Source: Ruminococcus flavefaciens
GTDB lineage: Bacteria > Bacillota > Clostridia > Oscillospirales > Ruminococcaceae
Direction: 5' to 3'
Length of the DNA stretch: 64,000 bases
Assembly: GCA_023663905.1 (NCBI GenBank)
Contig: JAMPGO010000001.1
Location: 517,286 to 581,285 of the forward strand
Shown: piece after piece, positions 54,837 through 63,891 of the stretch
Numbering within the stretch: the stretch's first letter is position 1
Layout: the number at the start of each line of letters is the position of its first letter
Translations under genes and position numbers: made by a program
The notes under the pieces: model-generated
What the model was told of the DNA's origin: nothing
The model's input: only the letters and a program-made list of their open reading frames with translations
The model's database searches: none

Positions 54837-55952
54837 ATGGATTTGAATCAGCTCAGAAGCAATATTGACGATATAGATAAAGAGATTCTCGCACTTTTTA
54901 TGAAGCGTATGGAACTCTGCAAAGGTGTTGCTGACTATAAAAAGGCTAACAATCTGCCTGTATTTCAAGGCGGACGTGAACAGCAGGTTATTGACAGGAT
55001 AAAGGCGCTCACGAACGACAAGGAACTTGAATCGGGTACGGCTGCGCTTTTCACGACGATTATGGATATAAGCAAGATTTTGCAGAACCGCAAGCTTCTT
55101 TCGGATGAGAGCAGTACTGAATATACCGCACCCGACTTTGCAAATGCAAAGAAAGTAGGCTGTCAGGGTACTTCGGGAGCTAACTCCGAGACTGCCACGC
55201 ACCTTATTTTCGGCGACAAGGAAATAACATTCTACAAAACGTTTGAGGATGTTTTCAGGGCTGTGCAGTCGGGCGAAATTGATTACGGTGTGCTTCCCGT
55301 GCATAACTCAACAGCAGGCTCGGTAAACAGCACTTATGATTTAATGGCGAAGTACAGCGTTTACACAGTCAAGGAAGTATGCGTGGAGATAAACCACTGC
55401 CTTGCCGTAAAAAACGACATTTCCGTTGACGATATAGATGTTGTTTATTCTCATCCGCAGGCAATTTCACAATGCTGTGATTTCCTTACCTCGCACAGGC
55501 TTAAAACGTGCGAATACGGCAACACAGCTACCGCCGCAGAAATGGTTGCGGAAAGCAGTGAAAATATCGGCGCTATCTGTTCTGTTGAATGCGCAGAAAA
55601 GCTCGGACTTCATATCATCGCCAAAAATATCTCGGACTGCTCCGTAAACCGCACCAGATTTATATGTATTTCCCGTGATATGCAGGTTGAGCCTGACGCT
55701 GATTCAATTTCAGTTATGATAAAAATACCCGATACCGAAGGAAGTCTGTACAGGCTTCTTACCAAATTCTACGTAAATGGTATGAATTTGCAGAAAATCG
55801 AGAGCAGACCGCTTAAAGACGGAAGCTTCAATGTTATGTTCTATCTTGATTTCGACGGCAGAATCGATAATCCTGCCGTAAAAGCCCTTATGAACGATTT
55901 GGCTGAAAATGTTGAGTATTTCAGATTTCTCGGCACTTTCAAAAATATCTGA
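54837..55952 (+). CDS. pheA: Bifunctional chorismate mutase/prephenate dehydratase
   Basis: A 371-residue P-protein that turns chorismate into phenylpyruvate for phenylalanine. Chorismate mutase (AroQ) covers about 1-85 (LRSNIDDIDKEILALFMKRMELCKGVADYK). Prephenate dehydratase covers about 107-285 and has VHNSTAGSV and the active-site NRTRFICIS. The ACT domain (about 290-370) has KIPDTEGSLYRLLTKF and LQKIESRPLKDGSFNVMFYLDF (ESRP), the site for Phe inhibition. The start is 54837, eight bases after GGAGG. Confidence 0.94.
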   Translation: MDLNQLRSNIDDIDKEILALFMKRMELCKGVADYKKANNLPVFQGGREQQVIDRIKALTNDKELESGTAALFTTIMDISKILQNRKLLSDESSTEYTAPDFANAKKVGCQGTSGANSETATHLIFGDKEITFYKTFEDVFRAVQSGEIDYGVLPVHNSTAGSVNSTYDLMAKYSVYTVKEVCVEINHCLAVKNDISVDDIDVVYSHPQAISQCCDFLTSHRLKTCEYGNTATAAEMVAESSENIGAICSVECAEKLGLHIIAKNISDCSVNRTRFICISRDMQVEPDADSISVMIKIPDTEGSLYRLLTKFYVNGMNLQKIESRPLKDGSFNVMFYLDFDGRIDNPAVKALMNDLAENVEYFRFLGTFKNI

Positions 55953-55969
55953 CTTGCGAGGTTCTTATT

Positions 55970-58324
55970 ATGAATGATTTTTACGATTTGCTTGACCGTC
56001 CCGGTTTTGTTTTCCTTGACGGCGGTATGGGTACAATGCTACAGTCCGCAGGAATAAGCACGGAACATATCCCCGAGCTTCTCAATATAACCAATCCGCA
56101 GGCTATTATTGACATACACCGACAGTATATCAGCGCAGGAGCTGATATAATCTATGCGAATACTTTCGGGGCGAATGCTCTTAAACTCGCAGGAAGCGGA
56201 CATACTGTTGCCGAAATAGTCGGAGCAGGTGTGGAGAATGCCAAAAAAGCGGGACAGGCTCTTGTTGCGCTTGACATAGGTCCTCTCGGTCAGCTTCTTG
56301 AACCGTCGGGAACGCTTTCGTTTGAAGAGTCTTACGAACTCTACAAGGAAATCGTTATCGCAGGCTCTCAGGCGGATTTGATTGTACTTGAAACAATGAC
56401 GGATTTGTATGAGGTAAAATCCGCACTTCTTGCAGTCAAGGAAAATTCCGACAAGCCTGTGCTTGTAACAATGACCTTTGAGGAAAATATGCGTACTTTC
56501 ACAGGTGTATCGCCTGAATGTATGATTCCTGTGCTTGAAGGTCTCGGCGCAGACGCTGTGGGTGTGAACTGCTCGCTCGGTCCTGAAGAACTCTATCCTG
56601 TTGTTGAGAAAATATGCTCGCTCACTACTCTTCCTGTAATTACAAAAGCCAACGCAGGACTTCCCGACCCTGTGACTAACAAATTCAATGTAAATCCCGA
56701 AGATTTCGCAAAAAGTGCGGTAAAGCTTGCAGGAGCAGGAGTAAAGATTTTCGGAGGCTGCTGCGGAACTACTCCTCAGCACATATCAGCTGTCATAGAA
56801 GCTCTTGAAGGAGTTGAATATACTCCGCAGAACATCACCCGAAAAAGCGTTGTGTGTTCAGCCGTGAACTGCATTGAAATAAACCAGCCACGTGTTATCG
56901 GCGAGAGAATCAACCCGACAGGTAAAAAGCGCTTCAAACAGGCACTTATCGAACACGATATTGACTATATCCTCTCTCAGGCTGTGGAGCAGATTCACGC
57001 AGGAGCTGAAATTCTCGATGTAAACGTCGGTCTGCCTGATATTGACGAAAAGGAAATGATGATTGAGGCTGTCAAGTCGATTCAGGGCATATGCGATGCG
57101 CCGTTACAGCTTGATTCAACCATTCCTGCCGTCCTCGAAGCAGGTCTGCGTGTATACAACGGCAAGGCTATTGTCAATTCAGTAAACGGCGAGGACGAAT
57201 CGCTTGAAAATATACTTCCCATAGTCAAGAAATACGGTGCTTCCGTCGTGGGTCTTACGCTTGACAAGAACGGTATACCGAAAACCGCCGAAGGACGTTT
57301 TGCTATTGCCGAAAAGATACTGCACAGGGCTATGGAGTACGGTATTCCGAAAGAGGATGTGTTTATTGACTGCCTTACGCTTACGGCTTCTGCGGAACAG
57401 GACGGAGTACCCGAAACGCTCAACGCACTCCACAGAGTGAGGACGGAACTCGGGCTACAGACGGTTCTGGGTGTATCAAATATATCGTTCGGACTTCCCA
57501 ACCGTGAGACGATTACACGGACTTTTCTGACAATGGCACTGCAAATGGGACTTACTCTGCCGATTATCAATCCGAACGTTGATTCGATTATCGGCGCTGT
57601 CAGGGCATATAGGCTTCTTGCCGGAATCGACAAGGATTCAAAGGATTTTATCTCGGTCTATGCAAATCAGACTGCCAAGCCCGTTGTTACGTCAGAAAAA
57701 TCCGCTCCTGATTTGATATACTCCGTAGAAAACGGACTTAAAGCCGATGCGGTGAATGCTGTAAAAGAACTGATGAAGTCCGTTGACCCTATGGACGTTA
57801 TCAATAATTATATCATCCCTGCACTTGACTCCGCAGGAGAGAAATTTGAAAAGGGAACGATATTTCTTCCTCAGCTTATTCTTACCGCAGGCTCTGCACA
57901 GGCTTGCTTTGATATTATAAAGGAAAAACTCGCCAATTCAGGAGAAACGGCGGTTTCAAAGGGAAAAGTTGTCCTTGCCACGGTAAAGGGCGATATTCAC
58001 GATATAGGAAAGAATATAGTAAAAGTCCTGCTGGAAAGCTATGGATTTACTGTAATTGATTTGGGAAAAGATGTTCCGCCGGAGACTGTCGTTGAGTCGG
58101 CAATCGAAAATCAGGTGAAACTTGTAGGGCTTTCGGCTCTTATGACGACCACTCTCGGCTCTATGGCGGAAACTGTTGCACTTCTTAACGAAAAATATCC
58201 TGAATGCAAAACTGTTGTCGGCGGTGCTGTACTTACGGCTTCATATGCCGAACAGATTCACGCTGATTTCTATGCAAAGGACGCAAAGCAGACTGTCGAT
58301 ATAGCAGGAAAAATATATTCCTGA
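55970..58324 (+). CDS. metH: Cobalamin-dependent methionine synthase (short form)
   Basis: A 784-residue enzyme. The homocysteine domain (1-285) has its zinc ligands Cys201, Cys264 and Cys265 (NCS and GGCC). The pterin-binding domain (about 300-570) has VIGERINPTGKKRF. The cobalamin cap (about 585-660) and cobalamin domain follow, with His677 in DIHDIGKNIV as the cobalt ligand. The C-terminal AdoMet reactivation domain of the 1227-residue E. coli enzyme is missing, as in many anaerobes, so another protein must reactivate it. It lies 17 bases after pheA. No cobalamin riboswitch was seen. Confidence 0.93.
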   Translation: MNDFYDLLDRPGFVFLDGGMGTMLQSAGISTEHIPELLNITNPQAIIDIHRQYISAGADIIYANTFGANALKLAGSGHTVAEIVGAGVENAKKAGQALVALDIGPLGQLLEPSGTLSFEESYELYKEIVIAGSQADLIVLETMTDLYEVKSALLAVKENSDKPVLVTMTFEENMRTFTGVSPECMIPVLEGLGADAVGVNCSLGPEELYPVVEKICSLTTLPVITKANAGLPDPVTNKFNVNPEDFAKSAVKLAGAGVKIFGGCCGTTPQHISAVIEALEGVEYTPQNITRKSVVCSAVNCIEINQPRVIGERINPTGKKRFKQALIEHDIDYILSQAVEQIHAGAEILDVNVGLPDIDEKEMMIEAVKSIQGICDAPLQLDSTIPAVLEAGLRVYNGKAIVNSVNGEDESLENILPIVKKYGASVVGLTLDKNGIPKTAEGRFAIAEKILHRAMEYGIPKEDVFIDCLTLTASAEQDGVPETLNALHRVRTELGLQTVLGVSNISFGLPNRETITRTFLTMALQMGLTLPIINPNVDSIIGAVRAYRLLAGIDKDSKDFISVYANQTAKPVVTSEKSAPDLIYSVENGLKADAVNAVKELMKSVDPMDVINNYIIPALDSAGEKFEKGTIFLPQLILTAGSAQACFDIIKEKLANSGETAVSKGKVVLATVKGDIHDIGKNIVKVLLESYGFTVIDLGKDVPPETVVESAIENQVKLVGLSALMTTTLGSMAETVALLNEKYPECKTVVGGAVLTASYAEQIHADFYAKDAKQTVDIAGKIYS

Positions 58325-58346
58325 GTAAAATTGCGGGGTGATTTCT

Positions 58347-58736
58347 ATGGACGATTTCAGTATTATCATAATGTTTGTGCTTGGTATATATCTTGTCGCC
58401 CAGATTATGAAATCGCCCGAAACACCTCCCGAACCCAAACCCGACCCCGACAAGAAAACTCAGGAGAAAATTGCGCTTAAAATCCTGCTGAAAAAGACAA
58501 CGCCCGAAGAAGTCGCCGAAAAGGACGGCTATGACATCGAGCATATAAAGCAGTGGATGCAGGATTTTATTGACTATGCCGTGAAATATACCGCCGACGC
58601 TGCAAAAAACAACTCACACGTGGATTATCTCATTGACAATATAGCGATACTGAAAGAAATCTGCCGTGAGTATATCGGCGACGACTGGGAAGAAAAGACA
58701 GGTTATACTGAACGTTCACGCAGGAAATATAAATAA
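58347..58736 (+). CDS. Small single-pass membrane protein of unknown function
   Basis: A 129-residue protein that I do not recognise. A hydrophobic N-terminus (DFSIIIMFVLGIYLVAQIM) is followed by a Pro-rich linker (SPETPPEPKPDPD) and a charged helical domain (KKTTPEEVAEKDGYDIEHIKQWMQDFIDYAVKYT) that may be a helix-turn-helix-like fold. The start at 58347 lies after GGGGTGA. It is co-directional with metH (22-base gap). Confidence 0.6.
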   Translation: MDDFSIIIMFVLGIYLVAQIMKSPETPPEPKPDPDKKTQEKIALKILLKKTTPEEVAEKDGYDIEHIKQWMQDFIDYAVKYTADAAKNNSHVDYLIDNIAILKEICREYIGDDWEEKTGYTERSRRKYK

Positions 58737-58841
58737 CAAATTAAACTTTACTTAATATTTTGATTTGATTTAAGTAATTTATTGGTCGTTTTAACTAAAT
58801 ATTCCGTCAAATATTCTACATTGCAAAATCACCAAATAATA

Positions 58842-58870
58842 TTGACGTTTTTTGAACAATATGTTAAAAT
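58842..58870 (+). promoter_or_regulatory. Promoter of the GH5 cellulase
   Basis: TTGACG (58842-58847) and TAAAAT (58865-58870) are separated by 17 bases. A perfect AT-rich inverted repeat TTACTTAA/TTAAGTAA (58748-58777) lies upstream; it could be a regulator site or a weak terminator. Confidence 0.65.
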
Positions 58871-58940
58871 TAGGTTGAACGGAAAAAATCTTGCACTGGG
58901 TTTTTCCGAAAAATATATACCTATGGGAGGGTATCTTACT

Positions 58941-61166
58941 ATGTTCAAATCAAAAATCACACGTATCATAAGTATGGTTTCTGCAACTGCCTGTATGGCA
59001 ACCTGCATAAACTTTGCTCCTGTTGATATTTCTGAGGCTGTAGAAGTCAAGTCAGCTTTTGAAATCACAGAAGATATGGGTCTCGGCTGGAATCTCGGAA
59101 ACTCACTTGATTCCTATGCGTCCAAACCAAAGCTTGACGAAAATGGTAATACTGTTTATGATGAGGATGGAAACATCGTATACATACCACGTACACCTGA
59201 AGAAGTCAAGGAAATGGGAATTGATACTGAATCAGTGTGGGGAAATCCTAATACTACAAAGCAGATGATTGAAACTGTAAAAGCAAAGGGATTCAACACT
59301 ATCCGTGTTCCTGTATCGTGGTTTCAGCACGTTGACAGCACTAACAGCTACAAAATCAGCGATGAATATCTCGCAAGAGTAAAAGAAGTTGTTGACTACT
59401 GCTATAACAACGATATGTACGTTATCCTCAATCTTCACCACGAAGAAGGCTGGCAGAACCGCTCGACTCTCGGCTCTGATTATGAGGAAATCAACGGCTA
59501 TGTAACCTCTCTCTGGAAACAGCTTGCCGAAGCTTTCAAGGACTACGACCAGCACCTTATCTTCGAGACAATGAACGAACCTCGTGCTACACAGACCGAC
59601 CACGAATGGTGGGGTCCTACTGACTCTGAAGTTGACACTATCAACAAAATCAATGCAAACTCTCTCGAAGTTATCCGTAATGCAGGCGGACAGAATAACA
59701 CACGTCTTGTAATGATGCCCGGCTACTGCGCTTCAAGCGACGTTTCTATGATGTCAAAGGTTGTTATTCCTGACGACGATTACGTTGCCGCTTCCGTTCA
59801 CGCTTATTCACCCTATAGCTTTGCTATGGACGACAACGTTGCCGACCATTCAGTATTTACAGAGGCTAACAAAAACGAACTCATCAACATTATGGACGGT
59901 ATCAGAAAGACTTTCAGCGACAAGGATATTCCCGTCGTTCTTGGTGAGTTCAGTGCTTCCAACTTCGGCAATACCGAAGCAAGATGTGATTGGGCTGAGG
60001 TTTATATGGAGACAACAAAGGCTTACGGCTTCCCGTGCGTTCTCTGGGACAACAATGTTGCGAGCAATGGCGGCGGTGAAGCTCACGGCTATCTCAACAG
60101 AAGCAACTGCACCTGGTATGAAGCTTCCGAGCCTGTTATCGATACAATGCTCAAAGTCCTTGACGATTCGTCTATTGTATGGGGAAGCGCAAGAAAATCG
60201 CCCGTTATCACTCACGACGACATCACAACAGGCAAACAGCTTATTGATACAACATACAGCCTTGATTCTTCCGTAGAGAATGGCGGCTGCACACCCAGTC
60301 TCGATGTTACCTGGAAAGACCTCGAAGGCGGCGACGTTGCTATTAAGTACACGGGCGAAACTCCTGTTATCGCTGTAGTTGACAGCAACTGGAAACACTG
60401 GACAGAAATCAAGCCTTATGACGATGCTGACGGCATTGCTTATTACTCATCTGAACACATCAAAGCTGCTTGTACAGGCACTAAGGACGACCTTGACTCT
60501 CCTGTTCCGTCTCCTGAAGAAATCGAACATATCTTCGCAAGAACAAATGGCATTACTACTATTGAAGCTATGGCTGTAATCGGTGCAGCTGACGTTTCAA
60601 ATGTTGAACCCGAACCCCAAGTTCCGATTTACACTGCCGACCTCTCAAAGACAGACGGCAAAACCCTCACTTTCACAGTAAAGGGTACAGCAGGCTCAAC
60701 AGTAAACGGCTGTGTGGGATATATGGCTGACGAATGGTCGCAGATTGAATGGGCTGACAAAATCGGCGATGACGGTACTGTTACTATCACTGTTGATACT
60801 TCCGTAATTCCGTCCTCTATTTCCTCCGCACAGGTACAGATATGGTGGTGCGACGATAAAAACGCAGAAATCACAATCAACTATGAGGGCGAAACTCCTG
60901 TCGAGACAACAACCGCTTCTTCCGTTGTGAATCCCGGAAAATACCTTGCAGGCGACGCTAACGAGGACGGCGCTGTTGATGTTGCAGACGCTGCCGCTAT
61001 CATCCAGTCCCTCGGCAATAAGGATAAGTATGCACTTTCCGAACAGGGCGCAATAAATGCAGAAGTTGACGGCGTTGAAGGCATTACAGGTATGGACGCT
61101 ATCACAATCCAGAAGGTTGCTGCTCATATGATTAATCTCGAAGATTTACCGCTCAAGGCTTCATAA
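58941..61166 (+). CDS. Secreted GH5 endoglucanase with accessory modules and dockerin
   Basis: A 741-residue secreted cellulase. The signal peptide (1-32) is followed by a GH5 domain (about 45-410) with GWNLGNSLDS, NTIRVPVSW, NLHHEEGW, the acid/base Glu213 in MNEPR and the nucleophile Glu336 in LGEFSASN. Two beta-rich modules follow (about 411-555 and 561-665), each ending in an INYEGETP or IKYTGETP motif; they are probably carbohydrate-binding. The dockerin (668-735) has one canonical Ca loop (DANEDGAVDVAD) and a degenerate second repeat. Start 58941 follows GGGAGGG; the longer frame lacks a signal peptide. The cellobiose it releases would feed the phosphorylase at 28507. Confidence 0.92.
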   Translation: MFKSKITRIISMVSATACMATCINFAPVDISEAVEVKSAFEITEDMGLGWNLGNSLDSYASKPKLDENGNTVYDEDGNIVYIPRTPEEVKEMGIDTESVWGNPNTTKQMIETVKAKGFNTIRVPVSWFQHVDSTNSYKISDEYLARVKEVVDYCYNNDMYVILNLHHEEGWQNRSTLGSDYEEINGYVTSLWKQLAEAFKDYDQHLIFETMNEPRATQTDHEWWGPTDSEVDTINKINANSLEVIRNAGGQNNTRLVMMPGYCASSDVSMMSKVVIPDDDYVAASVHAYSPYSFAMDDNVADHSVFTEANKNELINIMDGIRKTFSDKDIPVVLGEFSASNFGNTEARCDWAEVYMETTKAYGFPCVLWDNNVASNGGGEAHGYLNRSNCTWYEASEPVIDTMLKVLDDSSIVWGSARKSPVITHDDITTGKQLIDTTYSLDSSVENGGCTPSLDVTWKDLEGGDVAIKYTGETPVIAVVDSNWKHWTEIKPYDDADGIAYYSSEHIKAACTGTKDDLDSPVPSPEEIEHIFARTNGITTIEAMAVIGAADVSNVEPEPQVPIYTADLSKTDGKTLTFTVKGTAGSTVNGCVGYMADEWSQIEWADKIGDDGTVTITVDTSVIPSSISSAQVQIWWCDDKNAEITINYEGETPVETTTASSVVNPGKYLAGDANEDGAVDVADAAAIIQSLGNKDKYALSEQGAINAEVDGVEGITGMDAITIQKVAAHMINLEDLPLKAS

Positions 61167-61191
61167 GCTGTGGCAATATACAATCCTATAA

Positions 61192-61226
61192 TAAAAAAAA
61201 TCCGTCTTTTCAGGCGGATTTTTTGT
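61192..61226 (+). terminator. Terminator of the GH5 cellulase gene
   Basis: AAAATCCGTC pairs with the facing GGCGGATTTT and ends in TTTTTT. Confidence 0.8.
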
Positions 61227-61248
61227 CATTTTATCCCCTTATCCGTCA

Positions 61249-61254
61249 TATAAT
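61249..61254 (+). promoter_or_regulatory. -10 box of feoB with flanking inverted repeat
   Basis: TATAAT (61249-61254) has only a weak -35 element. ATCCCCTTAT upstream and ATAAAGGGGGAT downstream form a near-perfect inverted repeat around it; the right arm covers the ribosome site. This could be a metal-regulator operator. Confidence 0.4.
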
Positions 61255-61278
61255 TGACTGAATAAAGGGGGATTTTTT

Positions 61279-62220
61279 ATGGACAATTTCGTTATAGCTC
61301 TCGCAGGTAATCCCAACGTAGGAAAATCAACGGTTTTCAATGCGCTGACAGGAATGAAACAGCACACGGGAAACTGGGCAGGGAAAACGGTTTCCTGTGC
61401 GGAGGGCTGTTTTAATTATAAAGACAGGCATTTTATTCTTGCCGATATTCCAGGAATCTATTCGCTTTTTGCAAATTCCGCAGAAGAACAGACAGCACGG
61501 GATTTTATATGCTCAGGCAAGGCTGACGGTGCTGTTGTTGTGTGCGACGCTTCCTGCCTTGAAAGAAATCTAAGCCTAGCCCTGCAAGTTATGGACAAAA
61601 TCCCCAGAACTGTCGTATGCGTAAATCTGATTGACGAAGCCGAAAAAAAGGGTATCTCTGTTGATTCTAAAAAGCTCAGCGGACTGCTGGGTGTTCCTGT
61701 GGTACTTACATCGGCAAGAAGCAACAAGGGACTTGACGAACTCTGCGAGGCGATGAATAATATTGCCGAAAAAGAACCCTCTCCGCTCAGGCTTAATCTT
61801 CCCGAAAACGACGAGGAGATAATCTCTGCCATTTCGCAGAAAGCAAGCGAAATAGCTTCTCAGGCTGTTTCCTGCAAATCCTCCGAGCCATACCGCCGTG
61901 ACAGACGGCTTGACCGCATATTTCTCAGCAGAACTACAGGTATTCCCGCTATGCTTCTGCTTTTCGGGCTTATTATGTGGATTACCGTAACAGGCGCAAA
62001 CTATCCCTCCGAGCTTCTCAGCAAGGGACTTTTCGCTCTCGGCGATATTATGTCTGAAGGACTGATTAAATCAGGGCTTCCGCTGTGGATTGAAGGTGTA
62101 TTTATTCAGGGCATATACAAGGTGCTTGCGTGGGTGGTCTCCGTAATGCTTCCGCCTATGACTGAGTATAAAAAAAGCCTGCTAATGAAAAAATCCACCT
62201 ATCAGTTATTACTATTATAA
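61279..62220 (+). pseudogene. feoB: feoB, truncated (ferrous iron transporter B, N-terminal part)
   Basis: A 313-residue open frame; complete FeoB proteins are about 600-800. The G domain is whole: G1 GNPNVGKST, G3 DIPGIYSL, G4 NLIDE. The GDI helical domain and the start of the permease (PAMLLLFGLIMWITVTGANYPSELLS) follow. Similarity stops at 62160, just after VSVMLPPM, where family members continue AIFFPLFTLLED. The last 18 residues are unrelated. The rest of the gene is not in the window. Iron transport is probably lost. The break marks the left end of foreign or rearranged DNA. Confidence 0.85.
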
Positions 62221-62275
62221 TGCTTGTACACAATAAAATCAAGATAGTCAAATTAATTTTATTGTTTTAACATAA

Positions 62276-62403
62276 TAATCCTTAAATTTGCTTAATTGCG
62301 AAATAATGAAATAAAAAAATGCTGTCAAGGGCGTGTAAACGTGCATTTTACCCTTGACAGCATTTTTTTATGAATTACAATGAGCAAGCAAATTTAAGGA
62401 TTA
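62276..62403. repeat. Large palindromic unit with 18-base arms
   Basis: The perfect 18-base arms (62276-62293 and 62386-62403, TAATCCTTAAATTTGCTT and its complement) enclose a bidirectional terminator. The shape suggests a MITE-like or boundary element. No target duplication was seen. Confidence 0.65.
62313..62369. terminator. Strong bidirectional terminator
   Basis: A perfect 19-base-pair stem (62313-62331 with 62351-62369) around a 19-base loop has seven T at the end on both strands. It would stop transcripts coming from feoB and leftward transcripts leaving the recombinase segment. Confidence 0.85.
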
Positions 62404-62460
62404 ATTGTCATATCTCCTGCATGAATGAATAGTATTTAACAATGGATTATATACAAAAAA

Positions 62461-62486
62461 GTCGCTTAGTTGGCTACTAAGCGGAC
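62461..62486 (+). repeat. Left inverted repeat flanking the recombinase segment
   Basis: A 26-base sequence that is the exact reverse complement of 63838-63863. Inside it the arms CGCTTAGT (62463-62470) and ACTAAGCG (62476-62483) face each other around the asymmetric centre TGGCT, the layout of a tyrosine recombinase core site. Confidence 0.93.
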
Positions 62487-62512
62487 GACAATTTATACTA
62501 TTTTATAAAATT

Positions 62513-62541
62513 ATAATACAATATTTTATCTGAAAAGTCAA
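62513..62541 (-). promoter_or_regulatory. Outward promoter inside the invertible segment
   Basis: On the minus strand TTGACT (62536-62541) and TATTAT (62513-62518) are separated by 17 bases. It points left through the left repeat. It would point at the gene starting at 63937 if the segment were inverted. Confidence 0.7.
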
Positions 62542-62589
62542 TAAAAAACTATAAAAATGATTTTGAAATCAGCGTTTTTCACAATAGGC

Positions 62590-62618
62590 TAACAGATTTT
62601 ATGTTTATAATGTATAAT
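62590..62618 (+). promoter_or_regulatory. Likely promoter of the recombinase gene
   Basis: TATAAT (62613-62618) has a poor -35 element at 17 bases (TAACAG, 62590-62595), suggesting low expression. Confidence 0.5.
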
Positions 62619-62684
62619 AGATTTAACAGAATTTTTTCTATTAAGGGTCAAAATATGGGTACAGTTAGCAGGAGGTTATAATAT

Positions 62685-63776
62685 ATGTCAAGACGAGGAG
62701 AAAACATCAGGAAACGCACAGACGGCAGGTGGGAAGGACGATACATAGAAGCCTATTCAGTCACTGGAAAAGCCTGTTATCGCTCTGTATACGGCAAAAC
62801 ATATGCAGAAACAAAGGAAAAATTGAAGCAGTGCAAGAAACTTTGTGACAAAAGCACAAGAAGTAGAATAAGTATGGAAGAACTTTTCAAAGAATGGCTG
62901 AATATGAAAGAAAATACTGTCAAGCCGTCTACAAAAGTTACTTACGATTATTTCATAGAAAAACATTTTATTCCTTATTTCAGGAATGTAAAAGCAATGT
63001 ATCTGACGAGTGAACTTGTACAGGATTTTGTATCAGAAAAAAGCAGTCTTTCACCGAAAACTGTTCATGATATGCTTTCACTTCTAATTCAGATTATTAA
63101 ATATGCACAGTCCAAGAAATATATTAATTATTTTGACTTTAACTCTATCACATACCAAAAATTACAGAGTAAGGAACTGTCAGTTTTAAAGAACTCCGAA
63201 TTTATAAAACTTGTAAATTATGTTCAGATACACTTTGAAATACAGAAAATAGGTGTTTTATTGTCCTTGTTTATGGGACTTCGATTAGGTGAAATATGTG
63301 CTTTACAGTGGAAAGATATAAATTTTATGGAAGAAACAATGCACATAAACAAAACTATGCAAAGATTAAAGAATACTGATAAAAACGCAGAAACTAAAAC
63401 AAAAATTGTAATAGACGTTCCAAAAACTCAGAAGTCCATTCGTGATATTCCCATACCCTCTTTTTTAATGACTTTGTTAAGAGAATACAGGTCAAATGAT
63501 AATTCATATATTTTGACTTGCACAACTGATTACATTGAACCACGCACTTATCAGAAAAAATTTAAAACATACCTTGAAGAAGCAGGAATACCCGATATAA
63601 ATTTTCATGCGTTAAGACATACGTTTGCCACAAGAGCCATAGAACAGGAATTTGACATTAAAAGTCTAAGCGAAATATTAGGACATTCAAGCGTAAAATT
63701 TACACTGGAACGCTATGTACACCCCTCAGACGAGTATAAAAAAATGAACTTGGAAAAACTCGCTGTGTTCTATTAA
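62685..63776 (+). CDS. Tyrosine recombinase/integrase
   Basis: A 363-residue recombinase. An arm-type DNA-binding start (RRGENIRKRTDGRWEGRYIEAY) and a SAM-like core-binding domain (about 62-160) are followed by the catalytic domain with Arg200 (MGLRLGEICALQW), Lys in KTQKS (about 247-250), His308 and Arg311 (HALRHTFATRA), His334 (LGHSS) and the nucleophile Tyr344 (LERYVH). All catalytic residues are present, so it should be active. It is the only gene between two perfect inverted repeats, which are its likely substrates. The ribosome site is AGGAGG. Confidence 0.93.
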   Translation: MSRRGENIRKRTDGRWEGRYIEAYSVTGKACYRSVYGKTYAETKEKLKQCKKLCDKSTRSRISMEELFKEWLNMKENTVKPSTKVTYDYFIEKHFIPYFRNVKAMYLTSELVQDFVSEKSSLSPKTVHDMLSLLIQIIKYAQSKKYINYFDFNSITYQKLQSKELSVLKNSEFIKLVNYVQIHFEIQKIGVLLSLFMGLRLGEICALQWKDINFMEETMHINKTMQRLKNTDKNAETKTKIVIDVPKTQKSIRDIPIPSFLMTLLREYRSNDNSYILTCTTDYIEPRTYQKKFKTYLEEAGIPDINFHALRHTFATRAIEQEFDIKSLSEILGHSSVKFTLERYVHPSDEYKKMNLEKLAVFY

Positions 63777-63837
63777 TGGTCAAAATTATGGTCTTATAAA
63801 ATAAATTCTCCCTGATTTTCGCCATTTTTCAATAAAA

Positions 63838-63863
63838 GTCCGCTTAGTAGCCAACTAAGCGAC
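63838..63863 (-). repeat. Right inverted repeat flanking the recombinase segment
   Basis: The exact reverse complement of 62461-62486, 62 bases after the recombinase stop codon. Identity ends sharply at both ends of the 26 bases. Confidence 0.93.
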
Positions 63864-63891
63864 CAAAGCATTACTATGGGTCATTATTATA

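Larger units (their letters stand above)
62221..62684. other. Non-coding region between truncated feoB and the recombinase gene
   Basis: This 464-base AT-rich stretch contains a large palindrome (62276-62403) with a bidirectional terminator at its centre, the left 26-base inverted repeat (62461-62486), an outward promoter on the minus strand (62513-62541) and the recombinase promoter region (62590-62618). No other reading frame looks real. Confidence 0.75.
62461..63863. mobile_element. Probable invertible segment encoding its own recombinase
   Basis: A 1403-base segment bounded by perfect 26-base inverted repeats. It holds one tyrosine recombinase gene and, at its left edge, a promoter directed outwards. 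Recombination between inversely oriented sites would flip the segment. The present orientation sends the outward promoter to the left, into a terminator. After inversion it would read into the gene at 63937. Inversion itself is inferred. Confidence 0.7.

Noticed and set aside
61279-62260. Frameshift as the cause of the short feoB
   Set aside because: None of the three plus frames after 62160 encodes the expected FeoB continuation, so the rest is absent and not shifted.
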